64,000 bases of DNA from Agapetus fuscipes. Taxonomy: Eukaryota; Arthropoda; Insecta; Trichoptera; Glossosomatidae. The position numbers and the translations under genes are program-made. The stretch's first letter is position 1; each line of letters opens with the position of its first letter. Shown piece after piece: positions 33,356 to 43,378 of this stretch. The stretch is taken from contig CATOGX010000095.1 in assembly GCA_951799405.1 (NCBI GenBank), positions 1 to 64,000 of the forward strand. Reading direction: 5' to 3'. Under the pieces are notes generated by a model, which was not told where the DNA came from, searched no databases, and saw nothing but the letters and a program-made list of their open reading frames with translations.

Positions 33356-33805
33356 TAAATATTTCCGAAAGTGAAATAGTTGAAAAACTTAAAATAAATT
33401 TAAATTAAACTTAAATGCCTAAAATAGTCACAACTGTTGTACAAGGATCAGGGCCATCTTGTAGGTTTTCTAAGCAACGTCCTCAGCCAGAAGGTGGTGC
33501 CACTATGAAGTCATATTTAAATTAATGCTTTGAACAACATTTTGTCTCCCATTTGCGGTCGTAGTTGACTATATTATTTACACATTCCACAATTTGTAAA
33601 AATTGTTTAATAAGTTTGGCTACCCTCGGAGGCATTCAATGGTACGCGTTCCCCAAATGCTCCAAAAAGTTGACAAAAAGGAAAACAAACTGGTATAGTA
33701 ACTATATAGTGTTGGTGTAGTATCTTTTCAGATGTAAAGTATTTATATTTATTGTAGTTGAGAAACCTACCAAAATAAAAAGCAAAAAAGCATGAAGGGG
33801 CGACA

Positions 33806-34916
33806 CTGGCGCCCTTTACATTTTTTTAGTAATTTTGAAGTACTTGAGGCATCAAAACTCAAAAAAATTTTGGAACCTGTTTTTTATTTTTTATCTACTT
33901 ATTTATTTATTATTTATTTATTTACCTGTTATCTATTAAATTACCTCATTAGAAAAAAATAATTAAATATTTTTTTTTATTTTGTTATTGCTAGGTATAA
34001 CATTTTTTTGTTTTTTTCACATTGGTTTTTATTCCTGACTGAAATTATTTTAAGGAAGAAACATTTTCACACAATGAATTCGAAAAATTGTAAATCATTC
34101 AAGTAATAAAGGAAGCTGTTCAAAAATCAAATTTGGGAAATTTCATAATTCGGAAATTAAAAAAAAAAAAATGTTCCATTTTTAATACATGCTTTAAATT
34201 ATTAAATTCTTTCTATTTTTACTTTTTCTGTCTTTTTTCGTATTTCTGATTTACTATTTAATTTTATTTTAAAGTTTATATTTTTCCATCTAGAGCTTTT
34301 TTTTCATTTTTGTTTGTTTAATTTTAGATATACTTAATATTTTTTATTTTTATTAAATTTTTATGTTGTAAGACTTTTTCTAAGTTTTCATTTTTTTTTT
34401 GTGCTTCGTAAATATTGTATCTCAAATTATTACAAAAAAAAATCCTTCATGTCGACATTTGTACAATTTTTTATAGTTTAATACCCCTTCCTTTTTGATA
34501 TATAAGATGTTTTGTACTTTTGTCAAATTTTCATTTTTGTCCATTTTTGATAAAATTAAAAAAAAAATTATTATGTATTAAATCAAATGAACATAGAAAC
34601 GAAGAACAGAAATCGATTTAACGCCGAAGACTGTATTCAAATTGCTCTTACATCAAAAAGTCCCAATTTTGAAGTAATTGCAGCAAACATGCAGCAACAT
34701 CATTTCTCCAAAGACTGAAAGGGAAACCTGAAAATCTAAATTTTTTGTTTAATCCAATTTGAGAATTTTATTTTGTTTGTCTATACATATTTATTATTTT
34801 CCGTGTAAATTAATTCAAAAGAAAATGTTTATTTAAAATATACATTGATCATATTTTTTTCAAAATGGGAGGAAGGGGTACAATCGACTTACACAAAAAT
34901 ATTTTGGGATAATGGA
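33806..34916. other. Low-complexity AT-rich stretch
   Basis: Over a kilobase of A/T runs with no open frame worth naming and no repeat matched elsewhere in the window. Confidence 0.4.
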
Positions 34917-35252
34917 TGACTCTGAATGAAATGAAAGAAGTATGCAAGGACAGGAAGAAGGTTTTGTTCTTTTTTATATTTAAATGTAATTTATTATTCG
35001 TATTCCTTGACTTATAGGTTGGTATGAGGCTGACCACCCAAACTGTAAAAAATGGTTCCCTTTGCCTATGTCACCCCTGTGTCAGGGAAGGTCGGCAAAA
35101 GTTGTGGGGCTTATGTTCATTTGAGGTTTGGATTTTATTTGTAAGTTCACATTCAGCATTTGTAAGCGCGAACTACACGTGTTGGTTTGTGGGCATACAT
35201 CTGAGAGCTTTAAATGAATATATCTTTGCAACTTAGATTATAGATTAAAGTT
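34917..35252 (+). pseudogene. LINE-B 3' end: ORF scrap joined to the 3'UTR repeat
   Basis: TLNEMKEVCKDRKK coding scrap (34917-34965), a short AT spacer, then CCTTGACTTATAGGTTGGTA and the whole 250-bp unit, ending TTGCAACTTAGATTATAGATT. Second locus that ties the repeat to LINE-B. Confidence 0.8.
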
Positions 35253-36110
35253 TTAAAAAAGTTCCCCGACCACTGGTTTATATCATATCAAAATTTGAAA
35301 ATAAAAGATTACAGAAACCAATGAAAATGCCAATAGTACATTTTTATTAAGATTCAATAGAAAGAACTACTTTTTTGCTCTAGTAGGTACTCATAATTGA
35401 CATTTTTCACTTTTTCGAAAATTCAAGATGGCTTCCGAAAAGCTTTGTTTTTATTTTTATCCTCATTTCGTTTTAGAAAATGGAAATTTCGCGTTTTGGC
35501 GGGGTTATTTTTTAAGGTGTAATGTACCAACCCAACAAAGACTAAGTAATTTTTTTTTTTTTTTTTTTTTAATTGGCATTACAGGAAGTTAGGAACTGGA
35601 CCCAAATAACTACTTAATGAAAAAAAGAAGGGTATAGAACTACATTTTGATTTTTTTGTGTATATTTAATGCCATCTTAGGTGTTTAAATTCAATCTAAA
35701 ATTTAAGTATTTTTACCTTCTTTTACCATAAAAAAATCATGAAGTCACACAAAAACACTGAAATGACCTTGGCCCCCCTCATTTTCCTCAAAAGGGGGAG
35801 GGGTAAAAAAACAGTTGGTATTAGAATAGAAGCTTCTTAAGGTCTTATTCAATCTCTAAAAATTAATTTATGTATTTCGAAGCGGTATGGAAGATACAAT
35901 TTTTTTTAAGTGATCAAAAATAGTATTTTTAAGAGACAAGTAATCACCGAAATACACACTACAGCCAAGGATGACTGAAGATTTTAAATGTTTTTTGTCA
36001 CAAGGGAGTAAGAATATGAACCTTTTATCATTTTGACATCATGTGGGTTATCTCATTGCTTAGTTTGCAGCCGATGTTGCACTCGTAGGACCTTTTTTTT
36101 TTAAGAAATC
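35253..36110. other. Unannotated stretch
   Basis: AT-rich with a T-run of about 25 (35550-35575). No gene or shared repeat is recognised. Confidence 0.3.
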
Positions 36111-36114
36111 ATCA

Positions 36115-36400
36115 ACGGGAGACTCCTTAGATTCTAGAGACTCTAAGGGTCTATGACACTTTTTGTAGTGCCACAGAGGTGTACGAGCTTGGTCTTCGTT
36201 ACAAAGCGCCAATACTCAAGCAAGACCCAGTTGCTGTAAGGCTGGTTGGACCTTTAGTGACCGGTTTTTGGTAAAGGTTTTATGAATTTTTTCAAGCCTG
36301 CGAACACCGCGTAGTTCAGTGGCATCTTGGACCGGTCCGTAGTCTAGTGGCAACATTTTGGACTAGTAAATGGAAGGTTAAAAAATTCATAAAACCTTTA
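36115..36400. repeat. Partial third copy of the 2-kb block, with tRNA-like words
   Basis: GACTCCTTAGATTCTAGAGA to CCAATACTCAAGCAAGACCC matches 32165-32280 and 60480-60595. It is followed by GCGTAGTTCAGTGGCA and CCGTAGTCTAGTGGCA, both like a tRNA A-box, and by an inverted pair around TAAAACCTTTACCAAAAACC. Confidence 0.55.
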
Positions 36401-36854
36401 CCAAAAACCGGTCAAATGGTCAAAATGGAGTTCTATACCCTTCTTGGAAAATTTTGATGCAAAAGTTGTAGAAAAAAACAAAAAATTACCTAACATTAGG
36501 CAAGCTATAACCTAACAATATTTCACATGTTGCTATTTATAACATGACTTGTAGTAAAGAACATTTAATTGTAAACAACTTGTTCCTTCAAATTTTTTAT
36601 GTATCTCCAACGGTTTAGATGTTGTAGGATTAATCGCTAGCGCTTGAAACGAGCAAATTCGCTCAAATTCAAAACTTGGGGGCTATAATTTGAGAACCGC
36701 TGGTCCTAATTTTTTTCTAAAGTGTGTTTTGACCCCAGAATGTAAGTTGCAATACACATGAATTTTTAAAAAATATTAAAAATCATGATGCAACACCCAT
36801 TGTGTGATTTGAAATGGAATGACCCCTATGCTACAAAAAGCCGATCGTGCAGGA

Positions 36855-37425
36855 TCAGAAGCCCTCAAGTTGTTTTAGTTTGGTCAGGCTTGTTTGGGCT
36901 ACAAGTTTGAATTGCTGTTGCAAAACGGCCTTCTTCACAAGCAGAATTGCACTGATTTTCTTTTCCAGTCCTGCTGAAAAAACCCCATTTGCCAAAAGGG
37001 TCAGCTTAGTTGAAAGGATGTCAAATCGCATATTTAGTAGGTGGGCTGTAGGATAAGAGTTTCCCTCCAAAAGGTCAATCAATTCAACCAGTGCCACACA
37101 GTTTTCAGCAACAAAAGTAGCCTGCATCTGCGTAGTAAGAACCAACTCTGGTGTCATGTTCTTAAGATGGGAAACACCTGCTCATCTACGACAAACAAAC
37201 GACAGCTCATCTAAAAACTCTAAGATATCTGCCAAGTGATCCGCCAAATATGTCACCAAGTGAAACCAGCTGTTCCACCTGGTACGGACAGGCATGGGAA
37301 ACAGACGGAGGAATTCTAAGTATTTGTGTTTGTGTTTCCTCGTGTTTAAAAAGGCACTCTTTACTTTTGAAACTACTGTGTTTAATTCTTCCAGATTGTT
37401 TTGCCACAATTGACCAACGAGATTA
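36855..37425 (-). pseudogene. hAT-like transposase fragment
   Basis: One minus-strand frame with a TGA inside (37184-37182). Residues include LWQNNLEELNTVVSKVKSAF, the hAT-type TRWNSWFHLVTYLADHLADI, and downstream VAENCVALVELIDLLEGNSY. A TTTGTTTATAG acceptor-like site lies at its start, so it was an internal exon. No terminal repeats found. Confidence 0.6.
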
Positions 37426-37429
37426 ATCT

Positions 37430-37989
37430 ATAAACAAAAAAGAGAAAAACGATTTAAAAATTGAACATTTGGTCATTCTAACATCTATTATTCTAGATAG
37501 TTCAATATTTTAAGTAGGTCCTACAACCTAGAAAATGACAATGTAGGCATGGATATATAGATATATACAATGGATAATATACATGGATATATTAATACTT
37601 CCTTTATTAATGTAGGCCTATATTTTTCTTTTTCGTCATCATTTTTGTGGGGGCATTAGGCCTAGGAGTCCATAGAGGAATAATTGGTCCTAGCTCTGAA
37701 GCTCCTCTAAATGCCTCACCTGCAGTCAGATGAGACAGTGCATCACTGCCCCCCCCCCCCATTGATTCAATAGAAAAATATCTGACTAGGCCTAGGCCTA
37801 CCGCCCCTCGTAGTCGGTGATTTTATAGACGAGAAAAGTTTTTCAAGGATGGGAAAAAAGTAATTAAAATTGAAGTAGACGAGGAGAATTCGATTTTAAA
37901 TGCTTTTAAACTGTGATTATTTTCAGAAAAAATCTTCCGCTATTTCGGAAATTTGTGAGTTATGACCATCATGAAATTTGTGAAAGAAT
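37430..37989. other. Unannotated stretch
   Basis: Contains a C14 run (37749-37762) and repeated GGCCTAGGCC-like words; no gene. Confidence 0.3.
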
Positions 37990-38475
37990 GACTATCTATC
38001 TATAATCTAAGTTGCAAGGATATATTCATTCAAAGCTCTCGGATGTATGCCCACAAACAAACATGTGTAGTTCGCGCTTACAAATGCTGATTGTGTACTT
38101 ACAAATAAAATCCAAACCTCAAATGAACATAGGCCCTGCAACTCTTGCCGACATTCCCTGAAACAGGGGTGACATTGGCAAAGAGAACCATTTTTTACAG
38201 TATGGGTGGTCAACCTCATACCAACCTATAAGTCAAGGAATACGAGTAATAAATAACATTTAAGTATAAAAAAACAACAAAACCTTAAAAATAAATCTAT
38301 ATAAAAAAAGTCAAAAATTTCTTATGCAAAAAATGTAGCAAACTAATAAACCAACATTATAAATCAATATTGCAGATTAGCCGCCACTTCTTCCTGTCCT
38401 TGCATACTTCTTTCATTTCATCCAGAGTCATAACTTTTTTCATACAAGCTCTCCTTTTATTATAACTCTGGATGA
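37990..38475 (-). pseudogene. LINE-B 3' end: ORF scrap, 3'UTR and tail
   Basis: Minus strand from 38475: NKRRACMKKVMTLDEMKEVC-like codons and KDRKKWRLICN, then a 130-bp AT-rich spacer, then the 250-bp repeat (38239-38000) ending in TAGATTATAGAT-type sequence. Third and clearest locus showing that the repeat is LINE-B 3'UTR. Confidence 0.85.
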
Positions 38476-38477
38476 CT

Positions 38478-38716
38478 TGACTTATAGGTTGGTATGAGGC
38501 TGACCACCCATACTGTAAAAAATGGTTCACTTTGCCAATGTCACCCCTGTTTCAGGGAATGTCGGCAAGAGTTGCAGGGCTTATGTTCATTTGAGGTTTG
38601 GATTTTATTTGTAAGTACACAATCAGCATTTGTAAGCGCGAACTACAAGTGTTTGTTTGTGGGCATACATCTGAGAGCTTTGAATGAATATATCCTTGCA
38701 ACTTAGATTATAGATG
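38478..38716 (+). repeat. LINE-B 3'UTR repeat, nearly identical to its inverted neighbour
   Basis: Starts right where the inverted LINE-B fragment ends (CTCTGGAT, then GACTTGACTTATAGG), so the two are head to head. Confidence 0.85.
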
Positions 38717-38721
38717 ACCAT

Positions 38722-38977
38722 CTATAATAATCCAGAATGTAAATTGCAAAGATGTATTAACATTCAAAACTCATATCAAATGCATGCCCTCAAACAGACA
38801 CGTCTAATTTTGCGCTTACAAATGCTGAATGTGTATATAAAAATTAAAACCAAATCTTAAATGAACATAAACCTTGCAACTCTTGCCGACCTTCCTTGAA
38901 ACAGGGGTGACATTGTCAAAGTGAATTATTTTTTACTCCATGGGTAGTCAGCCTCATACCAACCTATAAGTCAAGGA
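38722..38977 (-). repeat. LINE-B 3'UTR repeat, older copy
   Basis: Reverse copy ending ACCAACCTATAAGTCAAGGA; more diverged than its neighbours. Confidence 0.75.
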
Positions 38978-39218
38978 TCTTTCTTGTATAATTGGCGCTT
39001 TTTACAGAGAAGACCAACCTCATAGAGGGCTCTTGAGGTGTGATTCACATAAAACGGCGTTCACCAAATAAATCTAAAAAAAATACTTTCGTCGTGAGTT
39101 TGGATTTTTTAATGGTGAATATGGTGGGGGGGGGGGGGGGGGGGGGCGCCTTTCAAATCTCGCCCAGGGCACTGGCAGTGCTAAAACCAGCACTGAGTGT
39201 GGATCAACTGATGGGTTT

Positions 39219-40255
39219 TTAAAGAACTGCTTTGATGTGTTTTATAGCTGCAAATGGCTTCTCCCCGGTGTGTATCAACTGATGGTTTTTCAAAGCATTC
39301 TTATGATTTGTTTTATAGCTACAAATGTTACACCCAAATGGCTTCTCCCCGGTGTGTATCAACTGATGGCTTTTTAAATAACTCCTTAGATTTGTTTTAT
39401 AGCTGCAAATGTTACACGCAAATGGCTTCTCCCCAGTGTGTCTCAACTGATGGTTTTTCAAAGCATTCTTATGATTTGTTTTATAGCTGCAAGTGTTACA
39501 CGCAAATGGCTTCTCCCCAGTGTGTGTCATTTTATGAGTTTTTAAATGAGTCCTACGATTTGTTTTATAGCTACAAATGTTACACCCAAATGGCTTCTCC
39601 CCGGTGTGTATCAACTGATGGCTTTTTAAATAACTCCTTAGATTTGTTTTATAGCTGCAAATGTTACACCCAAATGGCTTCTCCCCAGTATGTATCAACT
39701 GATGGTTTTTCAAAGCATTCTTACGATTTGTTTTAAAGCTGCAAATGTTACACCCAAATGGATTCTCCCCAGTATGTATCCACTGATGGCTTTTTAAAGA
39801 ACTCTTTAGATTTGTTTTAAAGCTGCAAATGTTACACCCAAATGGCTTCTCCCCAGTATGTATCAACTGATGGCTTTTTAAAGCATTCATATAATTTGTT
39901 TTATAGCTGCAAATGTTACACCCAAATAGCTTATCCACAGCGTGTCTCAATTGATGACTTTTTAAATGCCTCATTAGAATTGTTTTATAGCTGCAAATGT
40001 TACATGCAAATCTCTTCTCCGCAGTGCGAGTCATGTCACATTTTTTTGAAGATAACAAATAATTCATATTCCTTCTTCTCTGGGCTGGGACCCTTGACTT
40101 GGCTTTGCGTTGTAGCAAGCCATCAGACGTGGCCTCCATCGTGTGGCAGAACAACACTCGATGGATCCGCATTTGTTTTATTATACTGCATGTGTAGTTG
40201 CAGACAGGACACACATGGGGCTTAGTGGCAGGATTCTGCGCAGGAGCACCAACGC
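39219..40255 (-). CDS. C2H2 zinc-finger protein ZNF-2, exon 2 (ten fingers, last one broken)
   Basis: Coding exon of a probable nuclear DNA-binding protein. An atypical first finger (CPVCNYTCSIIKQMRIH-X5-H) is followed by a basic linker and nine standard C-X2-C-X12-H-X3-H fingers with TGEKPF linkers. The acceptor is TTTATTTCAG before 40255. Exon 1 (42047-41798) leaves one base and the frame joins exactly, giving 1287 nt and 428 aa. At the C-terminus the frame reads TGEKPFAAIKHIKAVL and stops at 39219: 13 bp including both Cys codons of a tenth tandem finger are missing, compared with the sister fingers, causing a frameshift. In the undeleted frame the old stop lies near 39182. Fingers repeat almost verbatim (NLRSYLKSHQLIH twice). 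Confidence 0.9.
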
Positions 40256-41797
40256 CTGAAATAAAAAAAAAACTGTTATTTACATTTATATAATGAGAAA
40301 TATGTGAATAGAATTACAAACTAATGTTTTCTTAACTATTTTACTGTTCGTACATGATAGTATGTACGCAATGACACACACCAATTTATTTATTTAATAA
40401 GTATGTACAGGACTGACAGGGAGACACCAAAACGTCACAATACATATAACATCATAAACATAAGAGAACAATACGCAGATACATTATTCTACACGTCCAT
40501 ACGTCGTTCTAGTACACAGACAGACTCAGATAGTAAGCGATCCACACCAGTTGTAAATATATCCAGGTGTGGGGCTGAGGAGGCCAGAGTATTGAGCAGC
40601 GACAGCGCACGCACTACCCAAGACTGACGGAGAATATACTTGTTGATGTAGAAGTAATAATGTTTAAATTTTGAAAAGATTTTTGTGAAACACTGTGGAA
40701 ATTCATTTTAAAAAATTGATTATTTTTCAATAAAAAAAAATAAAAATTAAATACCTAAATGAAAAACTTTGTTTTATTCCACTTTTATTGTTTTATTGTT
40801 AGTTACCCGAAGATGGAAGTAATTCCGAAAATATTTGTAACTTACTCAAAAACAATAAAAGTGAAATAAAACATTTTTTTAAATTTTATTTTTTAATAAT
40901 GTTTGTTATAACTAAAGGTTCCTGTGCACATTCCTGGTTTTGGGTGGGACGGGATTTACAGTCGTGTCCCTCTTATAGTCTTGTGTGCATGTGTGCATGA
41001 GACCCTGTAAGTACGACGCAGGTTCCATGCACAAGCTTTTGACGCCAGCGTAAATGAATCCCACAGATCGTTTTCGGATGATCCCGTATCGAGCATAGAC
41101 CATCGCATGTCGATGGTATGAAGCGTTGAAACAAATGAATATGATAATATTATGAATGAATGGAATCACTATAATTACTTAATCGGTAATTCCCCGAACC
41201 ATACATCTGTTTATTTTATTTTTGACTAAGGGCACATGAACACAATAACAGTAGAGCCTCCTTAATTCCAACTCCTAAAAACACAGGGACGTTCAGACTA
41301 TAGTATGGGACAAATTCTATGGAGGTGTAAAAAAAAATGGATTTATTTGTGTTTTATTTATTTAGTTTTTTCATTTATTTGAGTTAAACTAAAACTACAA
41401 ATAAACTCTTATTACACGGAACATTCCAGAGCACTCAAGCGCTCCAGAGCGCTCAAGGCTTGTTTGTTAGCAAACTGGTGGCGTGATGACACTATTTTGT
41501 CAATGTGGATTTATGTGTGGATCCTCACTGACACATACAAGTGTGATGTTTGCCCGCTGAGAAGAAAGCTCTGAATTCAATATTGTTCCAAGTCTGTTTC
41601 TAGGCGACATGATTTAATATAATTCAATAAAACTTCAGCACAGTGACTGAAGGGAAGTTTTAATCTAGATTAAACTCTTCTTGTTTAGAAAAGATGAATT
41701 CTCAGTGTTTTTATTGATTGCAAGCGTAAATGTACAATAGTTGAGGCATCCTCACAATAACAACGTATATAATAAGACAGAACGCGCGCCCAGTTAC
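40256..41797 (-). other. Intron of ZNF-2
   Basis: GT...AG borders in the same phase as ZNF-1. It holds the motif cluster at 40766-40872 and otherwise AT-rich unique sequence. No further coding exon was recognised. Confidence 0.65.
40766..40872 (+). repeat. Penelope-like terminal motif with inverted flanks
   Basis: CCGAAGA, a hairpin GGAA-GTAA-TTCC, then GAAA (40807-40830), enclosed by GTTAC/GTAAC and by inverted arms TTTTATTCCACTTTTATTG and CAATAAAAGTGAAATAAAA. This is hammerhead-like, but with CCGA in place of CUGA. Confidence 0.4.
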
Positions 41798-42047
41798 CTG
41801 AATGTCCCGCCACATTGATTCTGGCCACAAGTACGCGGCAGTCCTTCAACAAGCCAGAAGGTGGAGAGGCAGCGCACTCATTCTTTATCTTATCCAGTAC
41901 AGAGTCCTCGGCTTCCCAGGCCCTCTCTCGAGCCAGTCTCTCTTGCTTCACATCGCTCTCTTCAATGTCTATTTGTTCGCACAAGCGCACTAGTTGTGGA
42001 TCCGCTGACTCCGTGTCGGAATCCTGTTCTTGCTTCACAATATCCAT
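41798..42047 (-). CDS. ZNF-2 exon 1, acidic N-terminal region
   Basis: ATG at 42047 opens MDIVKQEQDSDTESADPQLV, then EQIDIEESDVKQERLARERA, ending before donor GTAACTGGG. It leaves one base of a split codon that exon 2 completes. The stretch 41936-41980 is identical in DNA to ZNF-1 6492-6536. Length (250 vs 247 nt) and phase also match ZNF-1 exon 1. Confidence 0.78.
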
Positions 42048-42490
42048 GGTAATCAACTAGAGAACACTCACGTACATTGATCAGCTAACAGTTCATGTGC
42101 AAACGCAAACCCACAGAGTATAGGTATATAGAGAGCTGAGTTCCTAATATTTCTTTGTATTTCCGGTTTTATCGAGATACTAGCATCACGTAGTGTTAAG
42201 AGCATTAACCACGACGTGTGTGTGTACGTGTGAGTGTGTTAGTGCACTTCTACACACGCGCTATGCCATGCTCCTATAATATTATTTCATATTATTATTC
42301 CATACCTACTCCCATTTCGTACAAAAAATAAAACAAAAAGTGAATATTTACGTGTTTTATTTATTGGCAGATAAGATACAAGATCAGATACAGAAATTAT
42401 TATGTTTTTTTTAAATCTATTGTTGTATCAGAAATATAACATAAAGTATGTACTTAGGAATAGTTTAAGACAGTTTTCTATTTTGGTACT
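42048..42490. other. Upstream region of ZNF-2
   Basis: Probable 5'UTR/promoter of the leftward ZNF-2 gene. It contains a GTGTGTGTACGTGTGAGTGT patch (42217-42240). No TATA box is assigned. Confidence 0.3.
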
Positions 42491-42825
42491 AAAGTTATTG
42501 ATTGGCAGGTCAGTGAGGTTGACAACATAATTATCATCTAAAAAAAATGGTTGAATTATGCCAATTGAGGGAAAGGCGGCCAAATTATCAAATTACTTTC
42601 CTTATATGGGTATAATAATTGCAATTAACCAACATAATATGGTTGCTTGCGCATGTGCATGAGATGCGGACTCAAATTTTTAATTCATCTTTGCAATTTT
42701 CAATCAAAATATCCTTATTTAAAGAATTTTTGGACCTTGGTAAGCAATTATTATAGTAACAATGATTTATTTTGACACTTTTCTCCAAATCACAACACAA
42801 CAAAATCACAAAACATTTTTTCACG

Positions 42826-42900
42826 GCTGTATAGTCTAGTGGTTGACGCCACAGACTCAATATGCGAAGGTCTTGAGTTCGGTTCCCAGCGGAGAAAATA
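42826..42900 (+). repeat. tRNA-like SINE head
   Basis: CTGTATAGTCTAGTGGTTGA (A-box-like) and CTTGAGTTCGGTTCCCAGCG (B-box-like) are about 35 bp apart, with a GGCTG... start. The stem does not pair well enough for a functional tRNA. Probably the head of a tRNA-derived SINE. Confidence 0.55.
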
Positions 42901-43168
42901 AACAGCGTTCAGCAAATGAATAAAATAGCAATACCCATGTCATTTTATGAGTAGCGGTCCATGTAATCTTCCCGGCGGATTTCTTATAAATTTTCTTCGG
43001 AGTGGAAGCGGCAAAACACGTACATTGGTTCAAGTTGAGACACTTCCTGGACCGCTTTCACCTGCGGCTTGAAGTTTTCTGGTCGAGAAAAACATCCCAC
43101 CTGCAAAAAAACAACATGATAAAATATCGTATCCGATGTTTGAAATGAACCTCACCATATAATAATAA
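42901..43168. other. Flank of the Harbinger element
   Basis: No gene recognised. Confidence 0.3.
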
Positions 43169-43170
43169 CT

Positions 43171-43378
43171 GTGTTACTTATAAATTGGAGATTTATGCCT
43201 GGTATAACGAGGGAATAGCAATAAATTGTTACTTATAATCATTTCATAAAGTTAACTCGGGTATAGACCTGGCTTAACGACCTAGAGCCATTATTCCTGG
43301 TTGGAGGGTAGTATAAGCTTGGAATAACAAGTTTTTGTCAAATGACATCTGTCAAAAGTGTAAATCGTATTCAAAAGT
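43171..43378. promoter_or_regulatory. Left terminal and subterminal repeats; transposase upstream region
   Basis: TTATGCCTGGTATAACGAGG (43193 area), a second TTACTTATAATC, and CGGGTATAGACCTGGCTTAACG form imperfect repeats of the same core as the right end. They are likely binding sites for the Myb-like protein or transposase and overlap the transposase promoter region. Confidence 0.55.

Larger units (their letters stand above)
31845..33805. repeat. 2-kb repeat block, copy 1
   Basis: Matches 58503-58653, 60308-61970 and 63112-63375 in order. It begins GAAACGGGCTGGCATTAGC and ends AAAATAAAAAGCAAAAAA. It contains LINE-B ORF/UTR traces (GTTGATCTGTAATGTTGGCA at 31995, AACTTATAGTCTGGTATG at 32107), a Harbinger-type MITE (32477-32632) and a reverse LINE-B 3'UTR (33175-33355). 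It has no gene. Confidence 0.8.

Noticed and set aside
37749..37762. CRISPR or regulatory array in simple runs (also G-run at 39124-39147)
   Set aside because: Only homopolymer runs; no spaced repeats, and the host is an animal.
39254..40225. Plus-strand ORFs with repeated MASPRCVSTDGF text
   Set aside because: Antisense shadow of the ZNF-2 finger repeats.
42826..42900. Functional tRNA gene
   Set aside because: A- and B-box-like words are present, but the acceptor stem does not pair, so a tRNA-derived SINE head is more likely.
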